Below are positions 11,066 through 21,571 of a DNA stretch of 64,000 bases, in pieces (within the stretch, counting starts at the first letter, position 1; each line of letters starts with the position of its first letter). The translations under genes and the position numbers were made by a program. Under the pieces are notes generated by a model. That model saw only the letters and a program-made list of their open reading frames with translations, did not search any database and was not told the origin of the DNA. The DNA comes from Toxorhynchites rutilus septentrionalis. Lineage: Eukaryota; Arthropoda; Insecta; Diptera; Culicidae. The stretch lies in contig NC_073745.1 in the NCBI RefSeq assembly GCF_029784135.1, forward strand, positions 309,821,258 through 309,885,257. Direction: 5' to 3'.

Positions 11066-11401
11066 ATGGTATTATTTCAAACAACGCAACATGTTTTCTG
11101 TTCGGCTGCCTTACTGAAAAACGTATTCCTACGTCAAATGAATTCTATGTTATATCATGTTTCTCTATTTTTGTCTAATGTATTAGAAGTTGCTGAACGT
11201 AACAACGAATTCGTAAATTTTATATCTGGCGTAGGTGAAATTATCGGTAAATTTTTCTCTAAAAATTATGCCGGTCAGAACCTAAAAGTTGTTGGTGATC
11301 GCTACAGAGCCACGATCACTAAATACACCACCATGACTGAGTGCCCTCATGTGAAAGAGCTGCAGTTTCAACAAGATAAAAGCATGGCACAATTGATCTA
11401 G
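11066..11401 (+). CDS. Unrecognised 111-codon ORF
   Basis: An open frame from ATG to TAG with an AATAAA four bases after the stop. The first 30 codons overlap a repeat-like segment ending CGTATTCCTACGTCAA, which resembles family A ends, so the true start may be internal. From about residue 35 onward it looks protein-like, with a hydrophobic stretch (YHVSLFLSNVLEV), ERNNEFVNFISGVGEIIG, KNYAGQNLKVVGDRYRATI and CPHVKEL. No family is recognised. It may be a transposon-derived fragment, a small host gene or chance. Confidence 0.3.
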   Translation: MVLFQTTQHVFCSAALLKNVFLRQMNSMLYHVSLFLSNVLEVAERNNEFVNFISGVGEIIGKFFSKNYAGQNLKVVGDRYRATITKYTTMTECPHVKELQFQQDKSMAQLI

Positions 11402-14204
11402 TGAAATAAACGTTTGGTGAACGAAATTTTTTGCATAAAGGACCCGTGAATCGAGCTCCAGAGTCGTTCATTGGAACCGTTGAATCGTTTGTGAAGCTGT
11501 ATGAAGTGTCAGATGTCGCAAAAAGAGATCGAGAATTGAGCTTCCTTCGTACCAGCCGAGGGAGTCATACGCCGTCATACTCGAATCATATTCGAATAAA
11601 AATGACAAACAATTATCTTTCGAATTTAAACCCCTAACACCTAACCCCTAACAGACTGTAATTGAGTGGAGAGTGCTAATTTTTGATCAAATAATGCAAG
11701 ATTAATCACATTCAATTCTGCTTGCACTGCCTCCCAGCAGAGCGCAAGTCAAAACATAAGAGTTTACCAACCATCTTCCTTGCAGGAGCAAAATGATCGA
11801 ATAAAGGATGAAGAGAACGAAGGGAGCATAATGAATGGCAAATGGGAGCAAAAAATGCATATCGCAAAAAAATCCTCTCCATTCCATCAGGACTCAGATG
11901 TTCTTGGTTTGTGCCTTTGCGCTTCTTGGCCGTAGAATGCGTTCGATTGTGTTGGTTGGCTCTAGACACAACATTTGGATCCTTGATGATGGATTTTTCG
12001 CCTTGGCACAGCGCTCTACCAAGAAGCCCGGTGCAGCATTTATTTTCCTTTGTATTGTTTCAAGCAATGAACCCCAAGAACTCGCAGGTCATCAAACTCT
12101 TCTCGATTGTTTCTCCTTCTCACCTTTATGGCATAGGTACGGGCTCGAATGTTCGTAGGCTTTTATTCTCGGAGCTCGTCTGTCACATGTTCTGATTTCG
12201 GTTCCCAACTGCACCGGTTGGTTGCGAAAAGCGTTGAATTTTTTTGGGAACACAAACTGCAACCTCATCGACCGGAACGGAACGTTGCATTTTATTGCAA
12301 TCCTAACCGTTGGTCGCGTGCCCCAAATTATAATCCGACCTTTTTCTACCCTCGGGGGATAGATGATTAGGTGGAGACCTCCTTTATGGTGTGAAAAGAC
12401 GTAAACACATTATTTTTCGAGTCGGTTCCGACTTTGAAAGAAGGCGTGTGTGGTGGGAGAATTTAATTACGGTTTTATGTTAATGTAGCTTTCGGAACAA
12501 CGCATGGCACGCGTCGGTTCTCCTGGATTATGTGCTGGTTCTTTCTTTCGGCAGCTATCGTCCGAAAATGTGGTGTCGATATGTAATCAGTTTCTATGCA
12601 ACGGCTATTTTTCACATCATTCCATAGCAGTTGTATTTGTGCTGTATGTTTTTCATTACTTAGAATACTTAATCGCCATATTGTCATATATTTTCCATTG
12701 ATGCAATCAAAAGTTACTAGAGAATTTCCACATTGCGGTACCCACCGCCACCACCTGTAACACATCTGGCTGTCTACAGCCCAACGGGCAATAATTCTCT
12801 CAATTTATCGCAAAACCGAAATCTTCTCATTACAAAGTCTCTACATAAACCGCCTTCACGCGTCGTTGCCCAATATCGAAGATCCTTGTCTCGCTTCGTT
12901 CGTTACGAAATCATTTCCGTGTTGTCTACCACACCCCCCCCCCCTCCCCCCGGTTCGCCCCCTTAGGACAGAGCAAAAAACATCCATGAGCAAGAAATGT
13001 TGCACGTACTTCTGGCACTTTTTTTCAACTCCTCCAAGAGGAACAGAAACAAAGAGACACCAATCACTGCCAAAATCTACCGCATCTTCCGAACGACACA
13101 ATGTGGACGAAATTTGACATTGGAACGACCCCGTGTAGCAACTAAATTTTGATCATCTCCCGCTTCCATCTCTCGCACTTTGACTTCTATCTTCCCCAAC
13201 GCATTGGCAGCCAGCAGTCAGCAGTGCTAAATTCTAATTTTTGCCTTCTTCATTCCCGAATTTGTCGCTTCCTGTCCGCAGCTTCCTAGCCGCATCAAAG
13301 ACGTCAACTTGTTGTAACACGGCGCTCTCCAACCAACCAGCGCTCCAAACGACGCCGGCCAAGGAACAGACGTCTCGAAATTAACTTCCCACACCGTGCG
13401 CGATTGTGCGTGTGTTCCGCAGAACTTTTCCGCTACAAAACGGAGCCCTCGCTGCATCATGGACTCCGGAAGTGGTTGCGTCCGAGGGGGGTAAACGAAC
13501 TCCAAAGGCGGGCCAGGCCAGTACTAGGAGACATCCGATGGCGTACTTTTATTTCGAATAAATTTTCCTTTTTTATTCGCCGGCTCAAGGAAGAAAGACT
13601 CTATCCGCCAACGCTCACACTTTCGGTGACTCGGGGGGTGTTTATCACGTCCATGGAAAGTTGAGTTGAGCATCATGATTGTAGTGTTCAGTTAGCGCCC
13701 AACAGAATTCCAGCAAGATGAAGTTCAACATGATTGATAATGAGTCTTGTTTGATATTATTCCGATATCTGTCCTACGGTGTGAATCTGGATATGATTGA
13801 TAATTGATTGAGTTTAAATTTTTCTATTACTATTATAAACTGTACACATGGGCTTTGCGTTTTCTCACAACTCACTACTCAGACTCCATATTTGATACTG
13901 TCATTGTTTTATCATTTTGAATTAAGAATACATTTTCGGGCACATATTGAGGATACAAATTGGAAAAAAATTCGATCGCGTAAAAAATTGATTAATTTCA
14001 GCGCTTATTATTCACCCACCAAACACTAAAAAAAGTTACAAACTTACATATTCTAAGTCGCATATCAAGTAGGACCGAATCACCATAATGCCGATCGAAG
14101 TATTTTGTACATTTCAATTCGTATAAAATGTGAACAATTTGATTCTATTTATCAAGGTAGATTAAATCGGTTCTATTTATTTATTTTTCACCTGACTATA
14201 TGTT
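11402..14204. other. Mostly single-copy-looking DNA, no gene supported
   Basis: This stretch has fewer recognisable repeats and higher GC (notably 11700-12400 and 12850-13670) than its surroundings. ORFs of 60-117 codons occur on both strands without recognisable domains. A C-rich tract lies at 12932-12952. It could contain intronic or regulatory sequence of a host gene outside the window, but nothing here proves that. Confidence 0.4.
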
Positions 14205-14877
14205 GTTGGGGCTCCCGTGGCCAAGTGGTTAGCGTCACACCTAACATGAAGAGGGTTCGGGTTCGATTCCCGTTCTGGTTGGGGGAATTTTTCCTCGAAA
14301 AAATTTCCTCCGACTTCAACTATGATCACGCGTATGCTAGAGCTTGCCACTTAGAATGCATTTATGGAGTATTATTTGGCGTAGAAAATCTCAACTAAGT
14401 ACAGGGAAACTTCGATATAAAGTACCCTCGATATATCGTACCCTCGATATAACGTACACATTTCCAAAGTGTAAAGGATTTTGTTTTCAATTTTGTTTTT
14501 CTGATAGAACAATGAATTATCTGTATTGTGATGCTGAAACAAGTTTTGTATTTTCAATCAATCCCGAAATACAGCTGGTTTTGTGATTCCGAATTCTAAA
14601 TGAATCAAGCCTTAATCAACAGTACGAAGGGAAACATCATGAGAAAGGCTGGCTTCGTCTTCTGATTGAAGTTATTCATTAACTGTACTAAAACAGCAAC
14701 ACAATAATGTATTATAGACTACGTTTGTGAGTACTTTATTATGCTTCGATACAACGTACAATTTTCAAAATGAAATGTACGTTATATCGAAGTTTACCTG
14801 TACTGATGAAAATGACGCAAGTAATATTACGTTGAGACGTCGAAGTTCCCCTAGGAACGTTAGTGCCATTCAAGAAG
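14205..14877 (+). mobile_element. Feilai-type SINE, copy 2, split by a MITE
   Basis: The tRNA-like head (GGCCAAGTGGTTAGCGTC; B box GGTTCGATTCCC) begins at about 14211. The tail (GACGCAAGTAATATTACGTT, GGAACGTTAG) resumes after the MITE at 14402-14800. A 7-bp target duplication ATATGTT flanks the SINE at 14198-14204 and 14878-14884. The interrupted SINE must predate the MITE. Confidence 0.88.
14402..14800. mobile_element. Tc1/mariner-type MITE inside the SINE (399 bp)
   Basis: The ends are CAGGGAAACTTCGATATAA and, inverted, CAGGTAAACTTCGATATAAC. TA is duplicated at 14400-14401 and 14801-14802. The rest of the SINE reads through without loss. There is no transposase. A longer relative lies at 41306-41813 with the same internal sequence (GATAGAACAATGAATTA, GAAATACAGCTGGTTTTG, TATTATAGACTACGTTTG). 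Bases CGATATA.CGTAC are repeated several times near the left end. Confidence 0.92.
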
Positions 14878-14944
14878 ATATGTTCTCATGTTGAAAACCG
14901 GCCAGGAAAAGTCAAAGGGGCGTAAAAAACCCCACGTTTTTGCG

Positions 14945-15460
14945 TCATACATTGTAAAAATAAGACGTAGTTCGCCAAACGAAGTCGAAGATGAAGAAGG
15001 CTTCTTCTTGAAGGACTCTTTCTGGTGCATAGACGCTCATCTCCGCAAGAATGCCAGAGCTATCTATTTCTCCCAACAGCACTTTGGCTACAAAAAATGT
15101 CTGGCTTACCTTCCTTCTATTCTGAAGTGTCTCACGATCCAGTAACTGACAGCGAGACTCGTAGGGTGAAAGATTTAATAGATCGTCCATGAGGATTAAC
15201 GTAATGCATAACGGACGAATTTTCTCTGAATAGATTCGATTTCTCCAATCCACAATGTTTGATATAGACACCAAACCACCACGCCGTATCCCATAACTCG
15301 AACAAGCGTGCAGATTACTACATTCAGGCAAGTGGGATTGCGAAGTTCATCGGATATTTTGAATATGAATTTGAGATGCGTATTAGCCTTGGATATTATG
15401 TCCGAGTAATGCATCTTGAACATTAAAGCAGAGTTAAGCGTAATTCCTAGACCACGTATT
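14945..15460 (-). pseudogene. Fragment of a jockey-type non-LTR reverse transcriptase
   Basis: Read on the minus strand from 15460, it gives LNSALMFKMHYSDIISKANT, LKFIFKISDEL, NVVICTLVRVMGYGVVVWC and RIE/IQRKFVRYALR-like sequence. After a frameshift near 15195 it continues with LSPYESRCQLLDRETLQNRR and VAKVLLGEIDSSGIL. This order is typical of the region downstream of the catalytic reverse transcriptase motifs in jockey-clade elements. The endonuclease, catalytic motifs and 3' end are missing. The family call is by pattern recall. Confidence 0.75.
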
Positions 15461-15949
15461 TATTTCTACACGTAGAATTTTGAATTTAGATTAGGATTAG
15501 TTTGAATTTAAAAAAAATGGTTCATGTAATTTAACACGCTCCGGCCGGCTAGCACTAAACTGCCTCGTCGCTATTGTGTTATTGTGTTACTGAGTAGCAT
15601 GTAACAACAAACGCAGACCACTGGGGGAAATACCTTATGCAAGATAATATTTGAATAAACGAATGTGAATTTTTCAGAAAAACGATCAATCGGCAACACT
15701 GCCTGAAATAGATTCCGTCCGATAGAGCGAAAAGCATTGAGCGCAGCCGCCAGATGGCGAAGAGAATGAATTATAGCGCCGGCGTGAACGTGTTAATTAC
15801 TAAAAACATTGAATACTGAATCTTCCTAAATAATTTCTATATAAATTTCCTCATATTTCCACAAAACCCCATTCGGAAACTAAGAATGACGTATTCGATT
15901 GAAATCTCTTCCGTATCATATTAACTGCTCTTAAATTATATTTCAGATA
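15461..15949. other. No gene seen
   Basis: AT-rich sequence without a supported feature. Confidence 0.4.
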
Positions 15950-16205
15950 ATTGTACTAGATTGCTGCTGATCGATAATCCAATCTGAGCGAATCCGAATC
16001 CCATCTGAGCGATTTTCTTAACCATTCTCCAGCACTTATTTTCAATTATTATATGCTCTTTCCAGTAAAAGTTAGTTGAATAATTCTTACTTTTACAAAC
16101 ATAAATGTAAGAAAATCGCTCCGATGGGATTCGTACTCCGGTTATCACGTTCGTCGCCCAACGCGACGTTTTTGAGTTTCTTGCGGAGTCCAACTTGCGG
16201 ATAAA
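15950..16205 (-). repeat. Possible SINE with a duplicated, inverted B-box segment
   Basis: On the minus strand GAGTACGAATCCCATCGGAG (16108-16133) resembles a Pol III B box. The same words (AAGAAAATCGCTC.GATGGGATTCG) occur in the opposite orientation at 15986-16015, so the two can pair as a hairpin with about 90 nt between them. A clear A box was not found. Confidence 0.4.
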
Positions 16206-16259
16206 TTATTAAATGATGATCGCGAATACATTATTAAATGACAAACGTTGTTTGTAGAC

Positions 16260-16632
16260 AACTTTTGCATGATCTAGCAATATTAATAGGAATATCTTAC
16301 GCCGAAAAAATGCGATATGTGTTGTGTATCGATAGAATAGGAATACTCTCTAACGCCTAAACGGCTAATGTGTAATAGATAAAAAATAGAGGCGAATGAA
16401 CTGCAAAGTTTAAAGCCTCTTAAAAACAAAGAAAGAAAGAAAGATAAAAAAATGTGTATCATTGAGATAGGAATACTTTACGCCTAAATGGCTACGCGTA
16501 ATATACAACATGAGAAAAATGTACACGATAAATTCGGCTCTGTTACAGCTGAATTGCTATATGAGCCTAATAATAAAAAAAATAAACAGATAGGGATAAA
16601 AAAAATAAACAGATAGGGATAAAAAAAATTTT
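16260..16632 (+). mobile_element. Tail region of a SINE family, tandem units
   Basis: Three imperfect units of the form AGGAATACT.T.ACGCCTAAA-GGCTA-GTGTAAT lie at 16278-16505. They are followed by ATGTACACGATAAA, GAGCCTAATAAT, then AAATAAACAGATAGGGATAA twice and a poly-T tract. The same tail follows the tRNA-Thr-like head at 27778-28250. The head is not visible here. A 55-bp mini-retroposon has inserted at 16387. Confidence 0.65.
16387..16441 (+). mobile_element. 55-bp mini-retroposon with 10-bp target duplication
   Basis: TAGAGGCGAATGAACTGCAA then AGTTTAAAGCCTCTTAAAAA and a CAAAGAAAGAAAGAAAG tail. The bases AGAGGC and GCCTCT can form a 6-bp stem. AGATAAAAAA flanks it at 16377-16386 and 16442-16451, so this is a discrete insertion with a retroposon-like tail. 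It is far shorter than a typical SINE. Confidence 0.85.
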
Positions 16633-17445
16633 TTTTTTTCAATTTGAAGACGAATTCACAACAATAACGCTTGCCAAAGTCATATTATATGGGTTTCGCA
16701 AAAAACTGCAATACAGACCATCCATACTATGAATAAAAAATATATAGCATAAACATAATAATAATATGGTTATGATTTTATTATTGTTTACATATCCTAT
16801 AGTTACATTTAGGTGCCTATTCTATCCGATTCCCTTTAAAAATTCTATTCAGTTTGAACGAGGAAAGTGTCGCCCATATTTGGGTGACGGGGCGACGATA
16901 GTGTTATTTGAATTATCAAGCTCAACCAGAGATGCCAACCTTCTTGATTTTTCAGGATTTCCCAGAATTGTTGGCACGTTCCCTGATATCCTGACAAGTT
17001 CTCAATTTTGCCAGATTTTTTAGAAATGATCCTGATTTCTCCTGATTTTTGTACTTTTTACTTTATCAGAATGAAAATTATCCGTTAAAAATATACTGGG
17101 ATCCCTGTCAATGTTTTCCTTGCTGGATATGAGAACTGTCATAATAGCTCTCCGACCCGCGCATGTATAATGCTTGCATCAAATCGAATCCTCATGACAA
17201 AAAGCTGTACCAAACTTTTTATTAATATGTTTATATAATCGTTGCATATCGACTGAAGCAGCTATTTCAAAGTGAAAATCCCGAATTATGTTCACTACGC
17301 GCTAATATTTTGAGTCTTTTCAAAACAGTGCTAAAGAATTTCATGAGCCCATAATTTTTGTCGAATTTAAGAAATAATAACGAGATAAAGTTTGAGGAAC
17401 AACATTACCTTGTATGATGAAAATATGATGAAAAAATGCATTATT
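16633..17445. other. Non-coding; dispersed repeat at 16934-17125
   Basis: No gene seen. The 16934-17125 segment (CTTGATTTTTCAGGATTTCC, CCTGATTTCTCCTGATTTTT, GTACTTTTTACTTTATCAGA) matches 4690-4775. Confidence 0.45.
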
Positions 17446-17777
17446 TTAGGTTGGGGGAAAAAGTATCCATTATTTTCTCGGTAGCTGGCTTTAGTGATCA
17501 ATATCTCACGTAACATCGATCATACATTTTTTTTAGGTTTAGGCTCGTTGTAAAGGTGACATTTCACACTAAAATAAATTCTTTTGCTGTTTTTTGTTCG
17601 TTCCATTCAGTTGTGAGTTACAGGGTGTTAACAATGGATGCCAATAAAGAGTAAATTCGGTACATTTTACACTTTTGCTTTCATAAGTGCGAAAATGCAA
17701 GCCAGGCCGTTGGAATTGTGAATGGTGTTTATGATGCCGATATTGCAACAGTAAAATACGTGCAATTCAATATATTT
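17446..17777 (+). pseudogene. 5' part of a broken mariner element
   Basis: Starts with a terminal-repeat-like TTAGGTTGGGGGAAAAAGTA. It then has a start codon at 17634 and the N-terminus of a mariner transposase (MDANKE, stop, IRYILHFCFHKCENASQAVG, then IVNGVYDADIAT). It ends at KYVQF, where the R4-type retrotransposon joins. The C-terminal part resumes at 21910. About 170 residues of the usual transposase are missing between the two parts. The reading frame has a stop after six codons, so it is dead. Confidence 0.85.
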
Positions 17778-17908
17778 TTTATTTGGCAGACTTATCTCAC
17801 TTCTTAACTAGGCGAACCTAGCCAGAATTTTCACCTGCCCCCGGGCTTCTGAATGCCAAAGGGGGACTAGGCTCTGCGGAATGCACGTATCTGCATGCTC
17901 GTACTGTT

Positions 17909-20900
17909 TTAGTCCTGACCGAGGAATTGTCGGACAATCGCGCAGGTGCTAAGGATGACCGACTTTTGGATGCCGGCCAATTCCTTCTCGATGTTCAACA
18001 CCTTTAGCGCTTCCAGAAGTGTCTTCGGGATAATTCCAGTTCCAGAGAGAACGACTGGAACAATTCTTGGGACCTCCCTTAGCCCCCACAGTTCCTTGAG
18101 CTCCACGGCCAATGGTCGGTACTTGCAGATTTTGCGACCGTGGGTCTCCTCCAGATTCTGGTTCAGTGGAATAGCGACATCGATGATGGTGACTTTGCAG
18201 TCGCTCTTGTCGTAAACCATTATATCTGGCCGGTTGTGGTGGATCGAGAGGTCGGTCAGAACAGTTCGATCCCAGTACAGCTTGAAACGGTCATTTTCCA
18301 GGACAGGTGCAGGCAGGTACCGGTAGTTTGGTACGTTGTCTTCCAGTAGAGCACATTGGAGCGCCAGTTGTCGATGAACAATACGGGCCACGTTGTTGTG
18401 GCGCTCGGTGTAGGCTGCGTTGGCCAAAACGGGACAGCCTCCCATAATGTGCTCTATGTTTTCACCTGGTTGATGGCACATCCGGCAAATGTCATCAACG
18501 TCTTGATGCCAGACGTACCGCCTACAGTTTCTCGTCGGCATTATCCTGTCCTGGATGGCTATCACGTCGGCTTCTACTACTGAAGAGAGTTCACCACGCG
18601 TTAGCCACAGATTAGATGCGGCCTTGTCGACGTGTGGCCGGTCCAGTTGATGGGGGTGGGCACCATGCACTGCCTTCTGCTTCCAAGCTGCAATCTTCTC
18701 CTCCACTGTCTGCAGATTGCAGTTTAGTTGGTACTCCGCTTGCGCCAAGTGCAGAGCGCTGTATCCTCTGTCAGCGGCGCAGACAGCCCGGTATAGCGCG
18801 TTTTGGTTGGCGCGTTCTGCGAAGTACTCGCGCAGTTGTCGTACCTGGGCAACACACAGTGCAGAAATGTCGACGATTCCAAGTCCCCCTTCTTTGCGTG
18901 GTAGTGAAACTCTCTCCAGTGCCGATTGAGGATGGTGCATTCCGGCCTCTTTGAATGCTTTCCTCATCCTCCTCTCAAGGTCCTCTAGGTCAGTTTTGCT
19001 CCATTTGACTACACCAAAACTGAAGGTCAGCAGGGGAACCGCGAATGTGTTGATCGCGCGTACCTTGTTCCCCGCGTTGAGGAAAGTCCTCAGGACACAG
19101 TTCACTCGACTCAAGAACTTGTCTCGCAGCTCCGTCTTGATGTCGGAGTGGCGAATCCCGGTGAGCTGTCGGAATCCAAGATATTTATAGGATTCGCCAC
19201 GAACCATGTCTCTTATAAACTCGCCGTCATAGACCTCGTAGCCTCCGGATTCGGTAAGTTGTTCTTTCAGCAGGTGGACACAGCGACACTTGTCGAGGCC
19301 GAACTCCATACAGATGTCCCTGCTTATGTCTTCGACAACCCGGATAGCTACACCTAGACGCTGACGTGAATCAGCGTAGACCTTGAGATCGTCCATGTAA
19401 AAGGTATGGGTCACTTCTTCGTGGGCGCCGTCGCCATACCTTATTTTATAGCCATGACCGTTTCTATTGAGCGTCCTACTGAGGGCGTTCAGTGCCAGAC
19501 AAAACCAAAGCGGGCTGAAAGAGTCGCCTTGGAATATCCCCCTCTTTATCTGCAGCGTTCTAGACTGCAACACATTTTCCCCATCACTAAGGTGCAGAGA
19601 CGTGCTCCACTGCCTCATCGCATGCTGCAGGAACCTAACGACGACGGGATCAATTTTGTAGAGCTCCAATACCCGGACGAGAAACGAGTAGGGTATGGAG
19701 TCATAAGCCTTCCTGTAATCGATATAGGCCATGCTTAGGTTCCGCTGGTTATAAACCGCCTGGCCGACTATGGCTGCGTCGATGATGGCCTGGTCTTTGC
19801 AGCCATGCGTATTTTTTCTGCATCCTTTCTGCTCTTCTGCGATGATATGGTGTTGTTCGCAGTGGGCAGAAACTTTGGCGGTTATGATGCTGCTTAATAT
19901 CTTGTACAGACTCGATAGGCACGTTATCGGCCTGTACTTTGATGGGTTCAATGTGTTGCTGTCTTTCGGGAGGAGGAATGTGACGCCACGAGTGGCGAAT
20001 TCAGGGAGGTTGTGTGGGTCACGTAGCACCTTGTTGAAGCACTCAGCTATCTTTGGATGTGCGACGGTCAGCTTCTTGTGCCAAAAGTTCTGGACACCAT
20101 CGGGGCCCGGTGCTGCCCAGTTCCTCAGGTACCGCGAGGCTTCGCGGACATCGTTCTCTCCGACGATGATAGCTGGCATCTCTCCAATTTCACCACAACT
20201 CTCCTCCTCCCGTCTTAACCACATTTGCCCGTCGCGATGTTCTACTGGGGTCTCCCAAATACCAGCCCAGAAGTTCGTCACATCGCTAATATCTGGCAAA
20301 CCTTCGCGGTAGTCGGGCTTCTCGTCGCTAATGTGGTCGTAGAACGCTTTCTCGTTATCTCTGAACAACCGATTTTGTTCCTGGCGCTTTGCAGAGTCAG
20401 AGTAACGTTTCAGCCGTTTTGTAAGGACGCTCAATTGCTGTACCAGTGTGTCGAGTTTTTCCGTCAGCTGGTGAGCTCCCAGCTGGCGAAGTTCAGTAGG
20501 CCGCACGATCACAGCAACTTGGCGACATAATTTCACCGATCTGCTGCCTCTTTTGTACGCCATCAGTCTTCCAATTGCGGCGCGCTTGTTTAGGATCCGT
20601 TGCTCCAATCTCCTTCGCCATGGAGGCTCACGCCTTTCACGGAGATGTTGGAGCAGTCCGCCTCTTGGCCTAATACGGTATCCTAAACTTTTGGCGGTCG
20701 CCACAGCAGCACAGTAAACTTTCAGTTGCAGCTCCTCCATGTTCTCAGCATCAACCAAGTGCAGCGGAAGAACGTGCTCGTTCATGAGCTTTACTGCACT
20801 TGTCAGCCTGCGGGAATGCTGCAACTTCGGGATCCTGGGGCGCGACAAAGGGTCCGTGTCGCGGAACTGTGAGATCGCCTCGTCGTAATGGAAGACCAGA

Positions 20901-21571
20901 TCGCGTAGTAGTTGTTGATCTGGCTGTGGATCTTCCGGCTCAGAGGGTTGTTGTACTGTGGCCTCCACTGGTGCTGATTCGCGTGCCCCACTCGCGAATG
21001 AATTGCTCAGCCGTACTGAACTTCGTCTCGACACATCGCTTGCTCTGCTTGTTCTGGAGCTTAGTTCTCTCTGCACCTGCTGCTTGATCTCGTCGACTTG
21101 CGTTTGGGAGAGCATATTGTTGCGTACAATCGCTCTACGCCTCGCGTTCATCGCGTTTTGGTCAAGCCTCCCGACGAACTCTGGATACGCTTCCTCGAAC
21201 ATTGCGAGTATTCGAGGGCGACCGCTCATGTCCGTCTCCAAAGCAGTGCAGATGTAATAGGCGCGGATCACGAATTCATTCATTTCGTGTGTCCACATGA
21301 TCCGGCGCCTAGTGGTACCCACAAGTGTGGACGACTGTCGTCTGGCAGTCGCAACACGTCTCGTAGGCGCAGCGTTTCTTGGGTGATGTCGATGGCTGCT
21401 GTTTCCGTGTGGCGGTAGCTCTTCGGGTTGAACCCGGCTGGTGGCCCGCTCTTGCACATCGCCCTCCAGCCGCTGGCCGCTTGCTCTTACGCCCGTTCCA
21501 GGACCAGCTCCAGTTCGGGGACCCTCCTCGGGTGATCGCATTCTAATTACTCTTCGTGAACGTAGCTCCAT
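17909..21571 (-). CDS. R2/R4-type retrotransposon polyprotein, intact (1220 aa)
   Basis: A single-ORF non-LTR retrotransposon protein that would nick a genomic target and prime reverse transcription of its own RNA there. Residues 1-90 are basic and low complexity. Residues 92-165 (WTHEMNEFVIRAYYICTAL, MSGRPRILAMFEEAYPEF, RRRAIVRNNMLS) look like a Myb/trihelix-like DNA-binding domain. The reverse transcriptase is at about 485-770: GPDG at 489-492, YRPI 546-549, AYIDYRKAYDS 615-625 with catalytic Asp 618, KRGIFQGDSFSP 676-687, and YMDD 725-728. A CX2CX8HX4C knuckle follows (C1029, C1032, H1041, C1046). The restriction-like endonuclease has RPD at 1114-1116, Asp in IIDVAIP at 1131 and a basic/Tyr motif KICKYRPL near 1147-1153. 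There are no stops or frameshifts. Absence of an APE domain and the C-terminal endonuclease place it in the R2 group. The N-terminal domain and target suggest the R4/Dong side, not R2 itself. The exact clade is uncertain. Confidence 0.93.
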   Translation of the reverse strand: MELRSRRVIRMRSPEEGPRTGAGPGTGVRASGQRLEGDVQERATSRVQPEELPPHGNSSHRHHPRNAAPTRRVATARRQSSTLVGTTRRRIMWTHEMNEFVIRAYYICTALETDMSGRPRILAMFEEAYPEFVGRLDQNAMNARRRAIVRNNMLSQTQVDEIKQQVQRELSSRTSRASDVSRRSSVRLSNSFASGARESAPVEATVQQPSEPEDPQPDQQLLRDLVFHYDEAISQFRDTDPLSRPRIPKLQHSRRLTSAVKLMNEHVLPLHLVDAENMEELQLKVYCAAVATAKSLGYRIRPRGGLLQHLRERREPPWRRRLEQRILNKRAAIGRLMAYKRGSRSVKLCRQVAVIVRPTELRQLGAHQLTEKLDTLVQQLSVLTKRLKRYSDSAKRQEQNRLFRDNEKAFYDHISDEKPDYREGLPDISDVTNFWAGIWETPVEHRDGQMWLRREEESCGEIGEMPAIIVGENDVREASRYLRNWAAPGPDGVQNFWHKKLTVAHPKIAECFNKVLRDPHNLPEFATRGVTFLLPKDSNTLNPSKYRPITCLSSLYKILSSIITAKVSAHCEQHHIIAEEQKGCRKNTHGCKDQAIIDAAIVGQAVYNQRNLSMAYIDYRKAYDSIPYSFLVRVLELYKIDPVVVRFLQHAMRQWSTSLHLSDGENVLQSRTLQIKRGIFQGDSFSPLWFCLALNALSRTLNRNGHGYKIRYGDGAHEEVTHTFYMDDLKVYADSRQRLGVAIRVVEDISRDICMEFGLDKCRCVHLLKEQLTESGGYEVYDGEFIRDMVRGESYKYLGFRQLTGIRHSDIKTELRDKFLSRVNCVLRTFLNAGNKVRAINTFAVPLLTFSFGVVKWSKTDLEDLERRMRKAFKEAGMHHPQSALERVSLPRKEGGLGIVDISALCVAQVRQLREYFAERANQNALYRAVCAADRGYSALHLAQAEYQLNCNLQTVEEKIAAWKQKAVHGAHPHQLDRPHVDKAASNLWLTRGELSSVVEADVIAIQDRIMPTRNCRRYVWHQDVDDICRMCHQPGENIEHIMGGCPVLANAAYTERHNNVARIVHRQLALQCALLEDNVPNYRYLPAPVLENDRFKLYWDRTVLTDLSIHHNRPDIMVYDKSDCKVTIIDVAIPLNQNLEETHGRKICKYRPLAVELKELWGLREVPRIVPVVLSGTGIIPKTLLEALKVLNIEKELAGIQKSVILSTCAIVRQFLGQD

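Noticed and set aside
18616..21418. Plus-strand ORFs of 90-180 codons across the R4-type element
   Set aside because: They are antisense shadows of the 1220-codon reverse transcriptase ORF.
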